Made by a program: the position numbers and the translations under genes. The notes beneath the pieces were generated by a model that saw only the letters and a program-made list of their open reading frames with translations, was not told the origin of the DNA and did not search any database. This document shows, one piece after another, positions 56,333 to 64,000 of a DNA stretch of 64,000 bases. The first letter of the stretch is position 1. Each line of letters starts with the position of its first letter. The DNA comes from Streptococcus suis (GTDB lineage: Bacteria > Bacillota > Bacilli > Lactobacillales > Streptococcaceae). The stretch covers positions 1,054,001 to 1,118,000 of the forward strand of contig CP025095.1 in assembly GCA_002831545.1 (NCBI GenBank). Reading direction: 5' to 3'.

Positions 56333-58318
56333 ATGATTAATCGAAATACTGAAAACCAATTTAAACTTGTGTCAAAATATGCACCGTCTGGTGACCAGCC
56401 CCAAGCCATTGAAACCTTGGTCGATAATATCGAGGGTGGAGAAAAAGCCCAGATTCTCATGGGGGCGACTGGTACTGGTAAGACCTACACCATGAGTCAG
56501 GTCATTGCCCGTGTCAATAAGCCGACCCTAGTCATCGCCCACAACAAGACCCTAGCTGGTCAGCTTTATAGTGAGTTCAAGGAATTCTTCCCAGAAAATG
56601 CAGTCGAATACTTCGTGTCTTACTATGATTACTACCAGCCAGAAGCCTATGTACCGTCTAGCGATACCTATATTGAGAAGGACAGTTCGGTCAATGATGA
56701 GATTGACAAACTCCGTCACTCAGCGACGTCGGCCCTGCTGGAACGAAACGATGTCATTGTAGTGGCTTCGGTTTCTTGTATCTATGGTTTGGGTTCGCCC
56801 AAGGAATATTCTGACAGCGTGGTCAGCCTGCGACCAGGTCAGGAGATTTCCCGTGATCAGTTGCTCAATTCTCTGGTGGATATCCAGTTTGAGCGGAACG
56901 ACCTCGACTTCCAACGGGGACGCTTCCGTGTGCGTGGCGATGTGGTGGAGATTTTCCCAGCTTCCCGTGATGAACACGCCTTCCGTGTGGAATTTTTCGG
57001 CGATGAAATCGACCGCATTCGTGAGATTGAAAGCCTAACTGGTAAGGTCTTGGGCGATGTGGATCACTTGGCCATTTTCCCTGCCACCCACTTCGTGACC
57101 AACGATGACCACATGGAAACGGCCATTGCCAAGATTCAGACGGAGCTGGAAGAGCAGCTCAAGGTCTTTGAGGCAGAAGGAAAACTCTTAGAAGCTCAGC
57201 GATTGAAACAACGAACCGACTACGACATCGAGATGCTTCGAGAAATGGGCTACACCAACGGAGTCGAGAACTATTCTCGTCACATGGACGGGCGAAGCGA
57301 GGGCGAGCCTCCTTATACTCTGCTGGACTTTTTCCCTGAAGACTACCTGATTATGATTGACGAGAGCCACATGACCATGGGGCAGATTAAGGGGATGTAC
57401 AATGGTGACCGCTCACGCAAGGAGATGTTGGTCAACTATGGTTTCCGCCTCCCGAGTGCACTGGATAATCGTCCGCTGCGCAGGGAAGAATTTGAGAGCC
57501 ATGTCCACCAGATTGTCTATGTATCTGCGACGCCGGGTGACTATGAAATGGAGCAGACCGATACCATTGTCGAGCAGATTATTCGGCCGACCGGGCTTCT
57601 GGATCCTGAGGTGGAAGTCCGTCCAACCATGGGGCAAATGGACGACCTTTTAGGTGAAATCAATGCCCGTGTTGAGAAAGGTGAGCGGACCTTTATCACT
57701 ACCTTGACCAAGAAAATGGCAGAGGACCTGACCGACTACCTGAAAGAAATGGGCGTCAAGGTCAAGTATATGCACTCGGATATCAAGACCTTGGAGCGTA
57801 CGGAGATTATCCGTGATCTTCGCTTAGGTGTCTTTGATGTCTTGATAGGGATTAACCTCCTGCGTGAAGGGATTGACGTGCCAGAAGTCAGTCTGGTTGC
57901 TATCTTAGACGCAGACAAGGAAGGCTTCCTCCGTAATGAACGAGGGCTCATCCAGACAATTGGTCGGGCAGCTCGTAACTCTGAGGGTCATGTGATTATG
58001 TATGCGGACAAGGTCACAGAGTCCATGCGGAAGGCCATGGACGAAACAGCCCGCCGCCGTCAAATCCAGATGGCTTATAATGAAGAACATGGTATCATTC
58101 CACAGACCATTAAGAAAGAGATCCGTGACCTGATTAGCGTGACCAAGGCTGTCACTCAGGACAAGGAAGAAGTGGTGGACTTCAATGCTCTTAATAAAGA
58201 TGAACGCAAGGCCATGATTAAGAAACTGGAAGGTCAAATGCAGGAAGCAGCAGAAGTGCTTGACTTTGAACTGGCAGCCCAGATTCGTGATATGGTCATT
58301 GAGTTGAAGAATATGTAG
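56333..58318 (+). CDS. uvrB: Excinuclease ABC subunit B
   Basis: The protein has 661 residues: Walker [14 protein letters not shown] (about 43-55), the beta-hairpin [32 protein letters not shown], helicase motifs [11 protein letters not shown] and [26 protein letters not shown], and the C-terminal UVR motif ([24 protein letters not shown]) that binds UvrC. Full length for the family. ATG 56333 starts close behind TATGATAAAAT, so the leader is short. Confidence 0.95.
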   Translation: MINRNTENQFKLVSKYAPSGDQPQAIETLVDNIEGGEKAQILMGATGTGKTYTMSQVIARVNKPTLVIAHNKTLAGQLYSEFKEFFPENAVEYFVSYYDYYQPEAYVPSSDTYIEKDSSVNDEIDKLRHSATSALLERNDVIVVASVSCIYGLGSPKEYSDSVVSLRPGQEISRDQLLNSLVDIQFERNDLDFQRGRFRVRGDVVEIFPASRDEHAFRVEFFGDEIDRIREIESLTGKVLGDVDHLAIFPATHFVTNDDHMETAIAKIQTELEEQLKVFEAEGKLLEAQRLKQRTDYDIEMLREMGYTNGVENYSRHMDGRSEGEPPYTLLDFFPEDYLIMIDESHMTMGQIKGMYNGDRSRKEMLVNYGFRLPSALDNRPLRREEFESHVHQIVYVSATPGDYEMEQTDTIVEQIIRPTGLLDPEVEVRPTMGQMDDLLGEINARVEKGERTFITTLTKKMAEDLTDYLKEMGVKVKYMHSDIKTLERTEIIRDLRLGVFDVLIGINLLREGIDVPEVSLVAILDADKEGFLRNERGLIQTIGRAARNSEGHVIMYADKVTESMRKAMDETARRRQIQMAYNEEHGIIPQTIKKEIRDLISVTKAVTQDKEEVVDFNALNKDERKAMIKKLEGQMQEAAEVLDFELAAQIRDMVIELKNM

Positions 58319-58361
58319 TAAGAGTTACTAGGTTCAGTGATTTAAGTAGAATGAAATTACA

Positions 58362-58397
58362 AGAGGCGGCAGGTAGAAATTGACCTGCCACCTTTTA
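58362..58397 (+). terminator. Terminator of uvrB
   Basis: GGCGGCAGGTAGAAATTGACCTGCCACC contains an eight-pair stem (GGCAGGT with ACCTGCC extended) followed by TTTTAT, about 45 bases after the stop codon. Confidence 0.7.
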
Positions 58398-58426
58398 TAA
58401 TACTTAAAATTTTTACTTGTGGACTT

Positions 58427-58767
58427 GGGAGTGGGAAAGAACTCAACTAGTCAAAAAGAGTTCGCCAACAATTTTTCGTTTTAAGTTGTTGAGCTGAAAC
58501 AGTCTATCCCCAGACTGTTTCACTCCCACCCCTGCACAGCTCAAACTGTCTGGGAGACAGTTTGAGGTTGGAGATGAAGCGAACTCTGTTCGCATCAGTC
58601 GTATAGGTCAGATTTGGAGTGTGAAACACGAACTGCTGAGATTTGCTTTGCAAATCCTATCTCCAACCTTAAACAGTCCCCCAGACTGTTTAAGCCAATC
58701 AACCACTGCGCTGAGATGTTGATACGAACTCTGAGAAGTGGCTTTGGACTTTTTGCCCAGCCTCATC
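58427..58767 (+). repeat. Long intergenic repeat, copy 3
   Basis: It starts GGGAGTGGGAAAGAACTCAA and ends CTTTTTGCCCAGCCTC, as copy 1, with internal palindromes such as AAACAGTC-TATCCCCA-GACTGTTT (58498-58521). It is longer than copy 1, so the family varies by inner hairpin insertions. Confidence 0.8.
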
Positions 58768-58821
58768 CCTATAAAAGGTTATAATGGTTTCTATACTATT
58801 TAGGGAATAGGGGGAGTTTTT

Positions 58822-59241
58822 ATGAAAAATATTTTTGGTGAAAAACGATAGCGGTTCGGTTTTCGGAAACTGTCAATTGGACTTGTCTCGGCAGCTGTAG
58901 CAAGTTTGTTTTTTGCATCGTCGGTCGCAGCAGCACCGTCAGCTAGTGCTCAGTCTATCAATTATTCCTATGTGACAGAGCAAGAATTGACAGATGCAGA
59001 AAAGGAGTTGATTATTCGTGACTTGCCTGGTTTAGCTCAGGAAACGGATGCAAATTATTACCTGATCTATCGTCCAGCTACTGGCACAGCATCTACTCCA
59101 TTGACAAGCACGTCTCAAGTTTTGCCAAATACTGGCTCTGTAGAAACCGGACTATTGGTGGTGGGTGGAGTGTCTCTCCTGTTATTAGCTGTTAGATTTG
59201 ATAAAAAAGGTAAGAAGGAGTTGACGGCAATGTCATTAAGT
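58822..59241 (+). pseudogene. Cell-wall protein remnant: YSIRK-type signal with nonsense codon joined to LPXTG anchor
   Basis: From ATG 58822 (GGGGGAG upstream) the frame reads KNIFGEKR, then TAG at 58849, then RFGFRKLSIGLVSAAVASLF, a YSIRK-type export signal in which Tyr has become a stop codon. After the signal come about 60 residues (YSYVTEQELTDAEKELII), LPNTGS, a membrane helix (TGLLVVGGVSLLLLAV) and a basic tail. This arrangement resembles the N-terminus of zinc metalloproteases of the IgA1/Zmp type, which bear LPXTG near the N-terminus, so the rest of a large gene may be lost. The last residues TAMSLS are encoded by an inverted repeat. Confidence 0.75.
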
Positions 59242-59290
59242 TAACTAACCCACCACAAAACGTGATAGGTTAGTTAACTTAATGACATTG
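59229..59290. repeat. Perfect 23-bp inverted repeat
   Basis: The arms begin CAATGTCATTAAGTTAACTA and mirror each other across a 16-base spacer. The left arm overwrites the 3' end of the surface-protein remnant. It could be a terminator, but the length and perfection also fit two abutting ends of a lost mobile element. Confidence 0.7.
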
Positions 59291-59350
59291 GGTCTTGTGC
59301 CAACTTGTTTTTTAATGTATACTAGAGGAAAAAATTCGGAGGTACATTAG

Positions 59351-59854
59351 ATGATGATTAAACCACTGGAAACGAAAAGTGAAATGCTAGGTAAGGCCTA
59401 TGTTCATTGGAAATCATGGCAGGAGGCCTATGCTGACTTGTTACCTCAGGAATTTTTAAAGAATACTTACACCTTAGAACGCTGTCAAGACTGGGCGGAT
59501 CGGTATCCTCAGAATATCTTGATAGCTGTGATGGATGATAAGGTGGTTGGCTTTGCCTGTTACGGCTCGTCTAGTCAGGAGGATTTGCCAGGGGCAGGGG
59601 AGCTCTACGCCCTCTATGTCTTGGCGGACTATTATGATCAGAAGATAGGCTACCAGCTCATGCAGGCAGCTTTGGAAAAATTGCAGAGCTACGAAACCGT
59701 TACTCTCTGGGTATTGGAGGGGAATGCGCGTGCCGTTGCCTTCTATGAAAAAGTGGGCTTCCGATTTGATGGTGTCAAAAAAACGGTCAATTTAGGCGCA
59801 GAACGTACAGAATATAGAATGATTTTTAAACAGAAAGAGAGAGAAAATGGCTAG
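59351..59854 (+). CDS. GNAT-family acetyltransferase
   Basis: The protein has 167 residues. ELYALYVLADYYDQKIGYQLMQAALEKL (about 78-105) is the acetyl-CoA core, and VLEGNARAVAFYEKVGFRFDG is the typical end. GGAGG precedes ATG 59351 by eight bases. It overlaps the NUDIX remnant by 8 bases, so the two were one operon before the element inserted. Substrate unknown. Confidence 0.82.
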   Translation: MMIKPLETKSEMLGKAYVHWKSWQEAYADLLPQEFLKNTYTLERCQDWADRYPQNILIAVMDDKVVGFACYGSSSQEDLPGAGELYALYVLADYYDQKIGYQLMQAALEKLQSYETVTLWVLEGNARAVAFYEKVGFRFDGVKKTVNLGAERTEYRMIFKQKERENG

Positions 59855-60002
59855 AAAAGAAATGGTCACTTTGACCAACATGTGTCTAATCGAAGATAAG
59901 AAAGGTAAGGTCGTTGTACAGATTCGAGATCCCAAGTGTTATCGTTGGTCTGGTGTTGCCTTTCCAGGTGGGGATTGTGTCATAATAATGACAGGTGCTT
60001 AA
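59847..60002 (+). pseudogene. NUDIX hydrolase 5' fragment cut by integration
   Basis: The 51 codons read MARKEMVTLTNMCLIEDKKG and continue to RWSGVAFPGG, the start of a NUDIX (MutT-like) hydrolase, then change abruptly to DCVIIMTGA and stop. NUDIX proteins continue HVE with the Nudix box after FPGG, and this is absent. The break at about 59968-59975 marks the left attachment site of the element that fills the rest of the window. The other half of the gene should lie at the right end of the element. Confidence 0.8.
59965..59985. other. Putative left attachment site (attL) of the integrative element
   Basis: The reading frame of the NUDIX gene is lost right after CCAGGTGGGG. The core crossover sequence cannot be defined without the right end, which is outside the window. 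Confidence 0.55.
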
Positions 60003-60142
60003 AACGCTGTCAAATCAAGGATTTGAGTGTTCTACAATCTGTCATTAAGGAGGAAAAATTTATTTTTTATTTATAATATCATATCGCACAAGCGAGGACA
60101 TTTTAATAAGTGTTCCCGCTTTTTTATTTTCAGGAGGAATTC
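60003..60142. other. Left-end region of the integrative element
   Basis: This non-coding stretch holds a hairpin AAGCGAGGACA / TGTTCCCGCTT followed by TTTTTTATTTT (60091-60127), a good terminator just before the first small gene. It could insulate the element from host transcription. Confidence 0.6.
60091..60127 (+). terminator. Terminator at the element's left end
   Basis: AAGCGAGGACA and TGTTCCCGCTT pair across a 9-base loop (one bulge) with six T following. It lies upstream of the element's first gene, so it would stop read-through from the NUDIX promoter. Confidence 0.65.
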
Positions 60143-60310
60143 ATGCAAAAGAAGGAACAATCATCACGCCAAATCGTGATGTGTCATCTCGTGGCTATTT
60201 TAGGAGTTGATATTGAGAAAGCAACTCATCTGGTTGATGAATCGGAACAAGTAGGTTTAATCCGATTTGATGAATTCGGAAATGTTGGACTTTTAGTCTT
60301 GGAGGGATAA
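60143..60310 (+). CDS. Small hypothetical protein of the integrative element
   Basis: The protein has 55 residues (MQKKEQSSRQIVMCHLVAIL). It is soluble and helical. AGGAGG lies six bases before ATG 60143. A longer frame to 60110 lacks a ribosome site. It directly precedes the replication initiator gene, which is a usual place for such small genes in streptococcal elements. Function not recognised. Confidence 0.6.
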   Translation: MQKKEQSSRQIVMCHLVAILGVDIEKATHLVDESEQVGLIRFDEFGNVGLLVLEG

Positions 60311-60312
60311 TC

Positions 60313-61131
60313 ATGAAACGTATTACCGCTAATCAATATCAGACATCAGAGCGTTATTATAAACTCCCAAAAGTCTTGTTTGAGAGTGAACGTTATAAGG
60401 ATATGAAGCTGGAAGTTAAGGTAGCCTACGCGGTTTTAAAAGATAGGTTGGAGCTGTCTTTGAGTAAAGGTTGGATTGATGAGGATGGGGCTATTTATTT
60501 GATTTATTCCAATTCAAATCTGATGGCACTTTTAGGCTGTTCAAAGTCAAAACTACTCTCTATCAAGAAAACCTTACGCGAATATGGCTTAATCGATGAA
60601 GTCCAACAGTCCTCTAGTGAAAGAGGTCGAATGGCAAATAAAATTTACTTGGGGGAATTGGAACATGAAACTACCCCAGTCTTACATACAGACGGGGCTA
60701 GTGTTAAAAAAATACTAGGGGGGGCTCAAAGAAAGACGGGGCCGGTCTTAAATTCAGCCCCTAGTGAGACTGAAGGAAGTGAAACTGAATATAGTGAAAC
60801 TGAAGGGAGTGATTTCCTTATTGAGGACGAGGAGGAGAGGCAGCTAGTAGATGAGAAACAAGAAGAGAACTTTACTTCAAAAGTCGATGGCGTGACCAAG
60901 TACGATCGAGACTATATTTGGGGTTTGGTTCATGACCAGTTAAGACAGACAGGTCTATCTCAGTCGGCTAGTGACTATGCCATGATTTATTTTAGTGACC
61001 GTTATCAGTATGCTCTGGAACATATGCGATTTGCTCGGTCAGCGGAAGTAATAGCTGAATATGTATTTAATGGTGTGCTGTCAGAGTGGACCAAGCAACT
61101 GAGACGACAAGAAGTAAAGGGAGGTGATTAA
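60313..61131 (+). CDS. RepA N-terminal-domain replication initiator-like protein
   Basis: The protein has 272 residues: RITANQYQTSERYYKLPKVLF, then KLEVKVAYAVLKDRLELS and DGAIYLIYSNSNLMALLGCS, the known RepA_N/winged-helix signature of plasmid and ICE initiators. The middle (about 120-190) is acidic and low in complexity (SETEGSETEYSETEGS), and the C-terminal half is helical. It probably binds an origin on the element during its circular stage. No iteron set was seen here. Confidence 0.8.
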   Translation: MKRITANQYQTSERYYKLPKVLFESERYKDMKLEVKVAYAVLKDRLELSLSKGWIDEDGAIYLIYSNSNLMALLGCSKSKLLSIKKTLREYGLIDEVQQSSSERGRMANKIYLGELEHETTPVLHTDGASVKKILGGAQRKTGPVLNSAPSETEGSETEYSETEGSDFLIEDEEERQLVDEKQEENFTSKVDGVTKYDRDYIWGLVHDQLRQTGLSQSASDYAMIYFSDRYQYALEHMRFARSAEVIAEYVFNGVLSEWTKQLRRQEVKGGD

Positions 61132-61132
61132 G

Positions 61133-61228
61133 TTGATTTGGTGGATACTAGGCGGAATCTATCTGATTTCTATCATCATTTTGATTGTTGAAATCATCCG
61201 TGCACCAGAAATGGATGATCATATATAA
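61133..61228 (+). CDS. 31-residue membrane peptide
   Basis: TTG 61133 follows a strong AAAGGGAGGTGA site. It encodes IWWILGGIYLISIIILIVEI, one membrane helix, and a short tail ending in EMDDHI. It starts one base after the initiator stop. Size and strong ribosome site support a real small gene. Function unknown. Confidence 0.6.
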   Translation: MIWWILGGIYLISIIILIVEIIRAPEMDDHI

Positions 61229-61279
61229 GCAAGAGTTTTACAAGTGTAAGGCTCTTTTTTAGTTGGAAAGAGAGGAAAA

Positions 61280-62635
61280 ATGAAATTTTTAGATTTATTT
61301 GCTGGGATAGGTGGTTTTAGGCTAGGGATGGAATCACAGGGGCATAAATGCCTGGGCTTTTGTGAAATTGATAAATTCGCTAGAACATCTTATAAAGCTA
61401 TGTTTAACACAGAAGGGGAAATAGAATACCATGACATTAAAGAGGTCACAGACCATGACTTTAGACAATTTAGAGGGCAAGTGGACATCATCTGCGGGGG
61501 ATTTCCTTGCCAAGCATTTTCACTCGCAGGCAGACGATTGGGATTTGAAGATACTCGAGGGACTCTCTTTTTTGAGATTGCTCGAGCGGCCAAACAAATC
61601 CAACCACGTTTTCTATTTTTGGAAAACGTCAAAGGCCTACTCAATCACGACGAGGGACGGACGTTCGCCACAATCCTCTCCACGTTGGATGAATTGGGGT
61701 ATGATGTCGAATGGCAGGTGCTTAACAGTAAGGACTTCCAAGTCCCGCAAAACAGAGAGCGGGTCTTTATTATCGGACATTCTAGAAGATACCGTTCCAG
61801 ATTCATATTTCCTCTCAGAAGAGAAAACAGCCCAGCTCATCTTGAAAGGCTAGGAAATATCAATCCCTCTAAACGTGGTTTGAATGGTGAAGTCTATCTG
61901 ACGAATGGACTTGCTCCTACACTAACAAGAGGTAAAGGAGAGGGAGCAAAAATCGCCATTCCAGTCTTAACACCAGATAGACTTGAAAAACGCCAACATG
62001 GTCGTCGATTTAAGGATAATCAAGACCCTATGTTTACTTTGACCAGTCAAGACAAACACGGGGTTGTTGTCGCAGGAAATCTGCCGACTAGCTTTGACCA
62101 GACCGGTAGAGTATTTGACATTTCTGGCTTATCACCGACCTTGACCACCATGCAAGGTGGAGACAAGGTGCCAAAGATTTTGCTGAGGGAGGAGCTACCA
62201 TTTCTGAAAATCAAGGAAGCCACAAAAACAGGGTACGCAAAGGCAACTCTTGGAGACTCTGTCAATCTGGCTTATCCAGCCTCAACCAAACGTAGGGGAC
62301 GTGTGGGAAAGGGAATATCCAATACCTTGACAACTTCAGACAATATGGGAGTGGTGGTTGCTGCTCTGGAATATCGACAGGATAAGTGGTATGAAGTCAC
62401 AGGCATTGTCTTAGAGGGGAAACTTTATCGCCTGAGAATAAGACGACTGACACCAAGAGAGTGTTTCAGACTTCAAGGCTTTCCTGACTGGGCTTATGAA
62501 AGAGCAGAAAGTGTTTCTAGTAAGAGCCAACTATACAAACAGGCCGGCAATAGCGTGACTGTCACAGTTATTGAAGCCATTGCCAGAGAATTTAGAAGAA
62601 CGGAAGAGGAAGAAAAATATGAACCTACTACATAA
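61280..62635 (+). CDS. DNA (cytosine-5) methyltransferase, solitary
   Basis: The protein has 451 residues: motif I FLDLFAGIGGFRLGMESQG, motif IV GGFPCQAFSLAGRRLGF with catalytic Cys (about 79), motif VI FLFLENVKGLL, motif VIII-like QNRERVFIIG, and motifs IX/X RRLTPRECFRLQGFPDW and KQAGNSVTV. The target-recognition region is about 185-380 and is long with internal repeats of the type PTLT-GKGEGAK and PTLTTMQGGDK. No endonuclease gene is next to it, so it may protect the element from host restriction. GAGAGG lies before ATG 61280. Confidence 0.92.
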   Translation: MKFLDLFAGIGGFRLGMESQGHKCLGFCEIDKFARTSYKAMFNTEGEIEYHDIKEVTDHDFRQFRGQVDIICGGFPCQAFSLAGRRLGFEDTRGTLFFEIARAAKQIQPRFLFLENVKGLLNHDEGRTFATILSTLDELGYDVEWQVLNSKDFQVPQNRERVFIIGHSRRYRSRFIFPLRRENSPAHLERLGNINPSKRGLNGEVYLTNGLAPTLTRGKGEGAKIAIPVLTPDRLEKRQHGRRFKDNQDPMFTLTSQDKHGVVVAGNLPTSFDQTGRVFDISGLSPTLTTMQGGDKVPKILLREELPFLKIKEATKTGYAKATLGDSVNLAYPASTKRRGRVGKGISNTLTTSDNMGVVVAALEYRQDKWYEVTGIVLEGKLYRLRIRRLTPRECFRLQGFPDWAYERAESVSSKSQLYKQAGNSVTVTVIEAIAREFRRTEEEEKYEPTT

Positions 62636-63047
62636 GAAAAGTATTTTAGAGTGTACTGAATTAGAGGAACGTATTCACCAAGTTGAGACCAATCAGTTAT
62701 TACAAAAGATACTGTCGCTCCCCAATTTTGATTGTGACTTTGAGGTGACTTTTGAAGATGATTACCACAAAGAGATGAATGATCCCCTATTCTACGAATC
62801 CAATCTTCATCGGATTTCGGATTTTATGGAAACTAGGGATATTAAAAATGGTGTAGACACACTATTGACGAAAGACAATCACCTGGCCTTTCGTGCCTTT
62901 GGTGAACATTATTCTGCTAGAGGAAAGGATGGCATTTTAACGACTTTAGTGACGGTCAAGTGCTTTGGTGAAGGACGGATGCCCATTGATATGAGTCGCT
63001 ATTTCTCAACTCTTGAACAAACAGTTGAAAATAGCCTAACCCTATAA
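62619..63047 (+). CDS. Hypothetical protein of the integrative element
   Basis: The protein has 142 residues starting MNLLHKKSILECTELEERI. It is soluble with mixed helices and strands and acidic (FEVTFEDDYHKEMND). I do not recognise the family. ATG 62619 overlaps the methyltransferase end. A longer frame from 62571 lies wholly inside that gene. It is in the same operon as its neighbours. Confidence 0.65.
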   Translation: MNLLHKKSILECTELEERIHQVETNQLLQKILSLPNFDCDFEVTFEDDYHKEMNDPLFYESNLHRISDFMETRDIKNGVDTLLTKDNHLAFRAFGEHYSARGKDGILTTLVTVKCFGEGRMPIDMSRYFSTLEQTVENSLTL

Positions 63048-63057
63048 GGAGGAGCCT

Positions 63058-63441
63058 ATGATTGAGGTATATCTAGGAAATAATGCCAATACAAATCAAG
63101 ATTTACTAACTATTTTGACGACCTATGGTGTGACTTATCGTTGTATAAAAGCGTGTGATGTAAACCGTGAAATCTTACTGTCACTCTTTGCGAAAACCAC
63201 GGATTGTTTTGAGTTGCTATCGCCACGATTTCTTCGCTTTAAACGTCAATATTCGATAAGTTTGAATGAGATGATTCAGCTCATTCTCCAAAAGCCAGAC
63301 CAGAATCTTCGGTTGCCTCTCATTGTCTGTCAGAATCATGTCTATCCAGCTATTGGGCTAGACGAAGTGCGTACCTTTCTTCCCAGACAGGTAAAAGAAG
63401 AACTGTTTCAGGCCAGCCTGATGAAACAAGTGACAGGGTAG
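63058..63441 (+). CDS. Spx/ArsC-fold regulator-like protein lacking CXXC
   Basis: The protein has 127 residues. The pattern is that of Spx: a short strand start MIEVYLGN, then TDCFELLSPRFLRFK, SLNEMIQLILQKP and LRLPLIV, and IGLDEVRTFLPRQVKEELFQAS, which matches the Spx C-terminus that binds RNA polymerase. The redox CXXC at positions ~10-13 is replaced by GNNANTN with no cysteine. It could therefore be a redox-blind RNA-polymerase-binding factor or an inhibitor. AGGAGG precedes ATG 63058. Confidence 0.7.
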   Translation: MIEVYLGNNANTNQDLLTILTTYGVTYRCIKACDVNREILLSLFAKTTDCFELLSPRFLRFKRQYSISLNEMIQLILQKPDQNLRLPLIVCQNHVYPAIGLDEVRTFLPRQVKEELFQASLMKQVTG

Positions 63442-63449
63442 GTGTGAAG

Positions 63450-63683
63450 ATGAATGAACGATTTTGGGATAATTTAGAAATCATTCTGGCAGAAAAAGAC
63501 CTCACTTGGGCAGAACTAGCTCGCAAAGTATTCAACGGTCAATATGTTTATCCAAGTGAGTTTAATCGCCTCTATCAAAAATTACGGCATTACAAATCGA
63601 ATCGTCTCATGCCACAAACTAGATGGGTTGAGCGAATTGTTCTAGTCTTAGATATTGATTATGAAGATTTATTCAAGAGGTGA
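63450..63683 (+). CDS. Small helix-turn-helix-like protein
   Basis: The protein has 77 residues. DLTWAELARKVFNGQYVYPSEFNRLYQKL and RWVERIVLVLDIDYEDLF follow the order of an XRE/Cro-type HTH with an insertion in the recognition-helix loop. ATG 63450 is preferred to GTG 63444. It likely controls element genes. It lies 8 bases behind the Spx-like gene. Confidence 0.6.
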   Translation: MNERFWDNLEIILAEKDLTWAELARKVFNGQYVYPSEFNRLYQKLRHYKSNRLMPQTRWVERIVLVLDIDYEDLFKR

Positions 63684-63685
63684 CA

Positions 63686-64000
63686 ATGATAAGGATAGTG
63701 GTGTTTTATCTAGCTATACAGCTAAACGGTCTTCTGGTGAGTTTATACCTGAAAGAGTATCTGACAATAGAGGGTATAGTCTTGCTACAATTGGTCCTAT
63801 TAAGTGTGACTTGCTTAGAGATTGCCCGTCATAAAACTGTTCAAGCAAAAAATATAACCTTAAGAAATCGCCTAAGATGGTTGCTTCTTGGTTTTGTGTG
63901 TATGGTTGCTTTTGCAGTTTTCATCAGTTTCCTATCTTCAGTTCAGACTAGGAATCAAGCGGTATTGTTACAAGTAGGAAAACAGGTTCCTCCTATTATC
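63686..64000 (+). CDS. Membrane protein, partial, possibly CPBP-type
   Basis: The frame is open from ATG 63686 to the end of the window, 105 codons. Three hydrophobic segments are visible (VVFYLAIQLNGLLVSLYL, GIVLLQLVLLSVTCLEI, WLLLGFVCMVAFAVFISFL). Its place behind the small HTH gene fits the CPBP/Abi-like membrane protease found in streptococcal elements, but the diagnostic EExxR motif would be beyond the window, so this is a guess. GAGGTG precedes the start. Confidence 0.5.
   Translation, partial: MIRIVVFYLAIQLNGLLVSLYLKEYLTIEGIVLLQLVLLSVTCLEIARHKTVQAKNITLRNRLRWLLLGFVCMVAFAVFISFLSSVQTRNQAVLLQVGKQVPPII

Larger units (their letters stand above)
58319..58821. other. Intergenic region after uvrB
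   Basis: A hairpin with GGCGGCAGGT / ACCTGCCACC (58362-58392) followed by TTTTATAAT probably terminates uvrB. The long intergenic repeat copy 3 fills 58427-58767. The last 50 bases carry the leader of the broken surface-protein gene. No gene is seen. Confidence 0.6.

Overview
The window looks like a Streptococcus suis (or very close relative) chromosome: low-GC Firmicute codon use, AGGAGG-type ribosome binding sites, a streptococcal gene order rex / DUF4649 / DUF1831 / cysteine desulfurase / prs / CYTH / relQ / NAD kinase / rluD-like / pta, a fused GlnPQ amino-acid transporter, a YSIRK/LPXTG surface-protein remnant and the left end of a streptococcal conjugative element. Species assignment is inferred from gene content only.

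Layout. 1-417: intergenic repeats. 418-12162: a capsule/polysaccharide cluster with an aminotransferase, two priming sugar-phosphate transferases, two acetyltransferase-fold proteins, glycosyltransferases (GTs), a Wzy-like polymerase, a frameshifted pyruvyl transferase, a Wzx-like flippase and a UDP-glucuronate epimerase-like protein. 12726-27320: a second polysaccharide block with a GT2, a Caps_synth protein, five translationally coupled GT2 paralogues in tandem, a second flippase, a UDP-glucose dehydrogenase fused to an XRE DNA-binding domain, and three large membrane proteins of the GT-C/GtrII kind. Each of those three carries a simple-sequence tract, (AT)14, (AT)8 or G8; the first gene is open and the other two are out of frame. 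28154-42281: conserved housekeeping genes (radC, glutamine amidotransferase, rex, cysteine desulfurase, prs, relQ, NAD kinase, pseudouridine synthase, pta, heterodimeric ABC exporter, thioesterase, mutY). 42282-47063: accessory stretch with a probable structured non-coding RNA, an S24/LexA-type repressor divergent from an unknown zinc-ribbon protein, another zinc-ribbon protein and its decayed copy, and an iron alcohol dehydrogenase. 47225-58318: O-acetylhomoserine sulfhydrylase, a complete IS66-family insertion with an 8-bp target duplication inside the last codons of an ABC-F gene, the ABC-F gene with a transcription-attenuator leader, an acetyltransferase, glnQ and glnP with a GlnR-type box, and uvrB. 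58319-59854: another long intergenic repeat, a broken surface-protein gene, an acetyltransferase. 59847-64000: a NUDIX gene cut at its GG motif by the left end of an integrative element (RepA-like initiator, C5 DNA methyltransferase, Spx-like protein without CXXC, small HTH protein, membrane protein running off the end).

How the genes fit together. The dehydrogenase and epimerase would supply UDP-GlcA and UDP-GalA. The priming transferases load undecaprenyl phosphate, the GTs extend the unit, and Wzx/Wzy export and polymerise it. The tract-bearing GT-C genes are good candidates for switchable side-chain decoration of the finished glycan. This block (21227-27320), a nucleotide-sugar enzyme with its own DNA-binding head next to three potentially phase-variable GT-C genes, is the most novel-looking part of the window.
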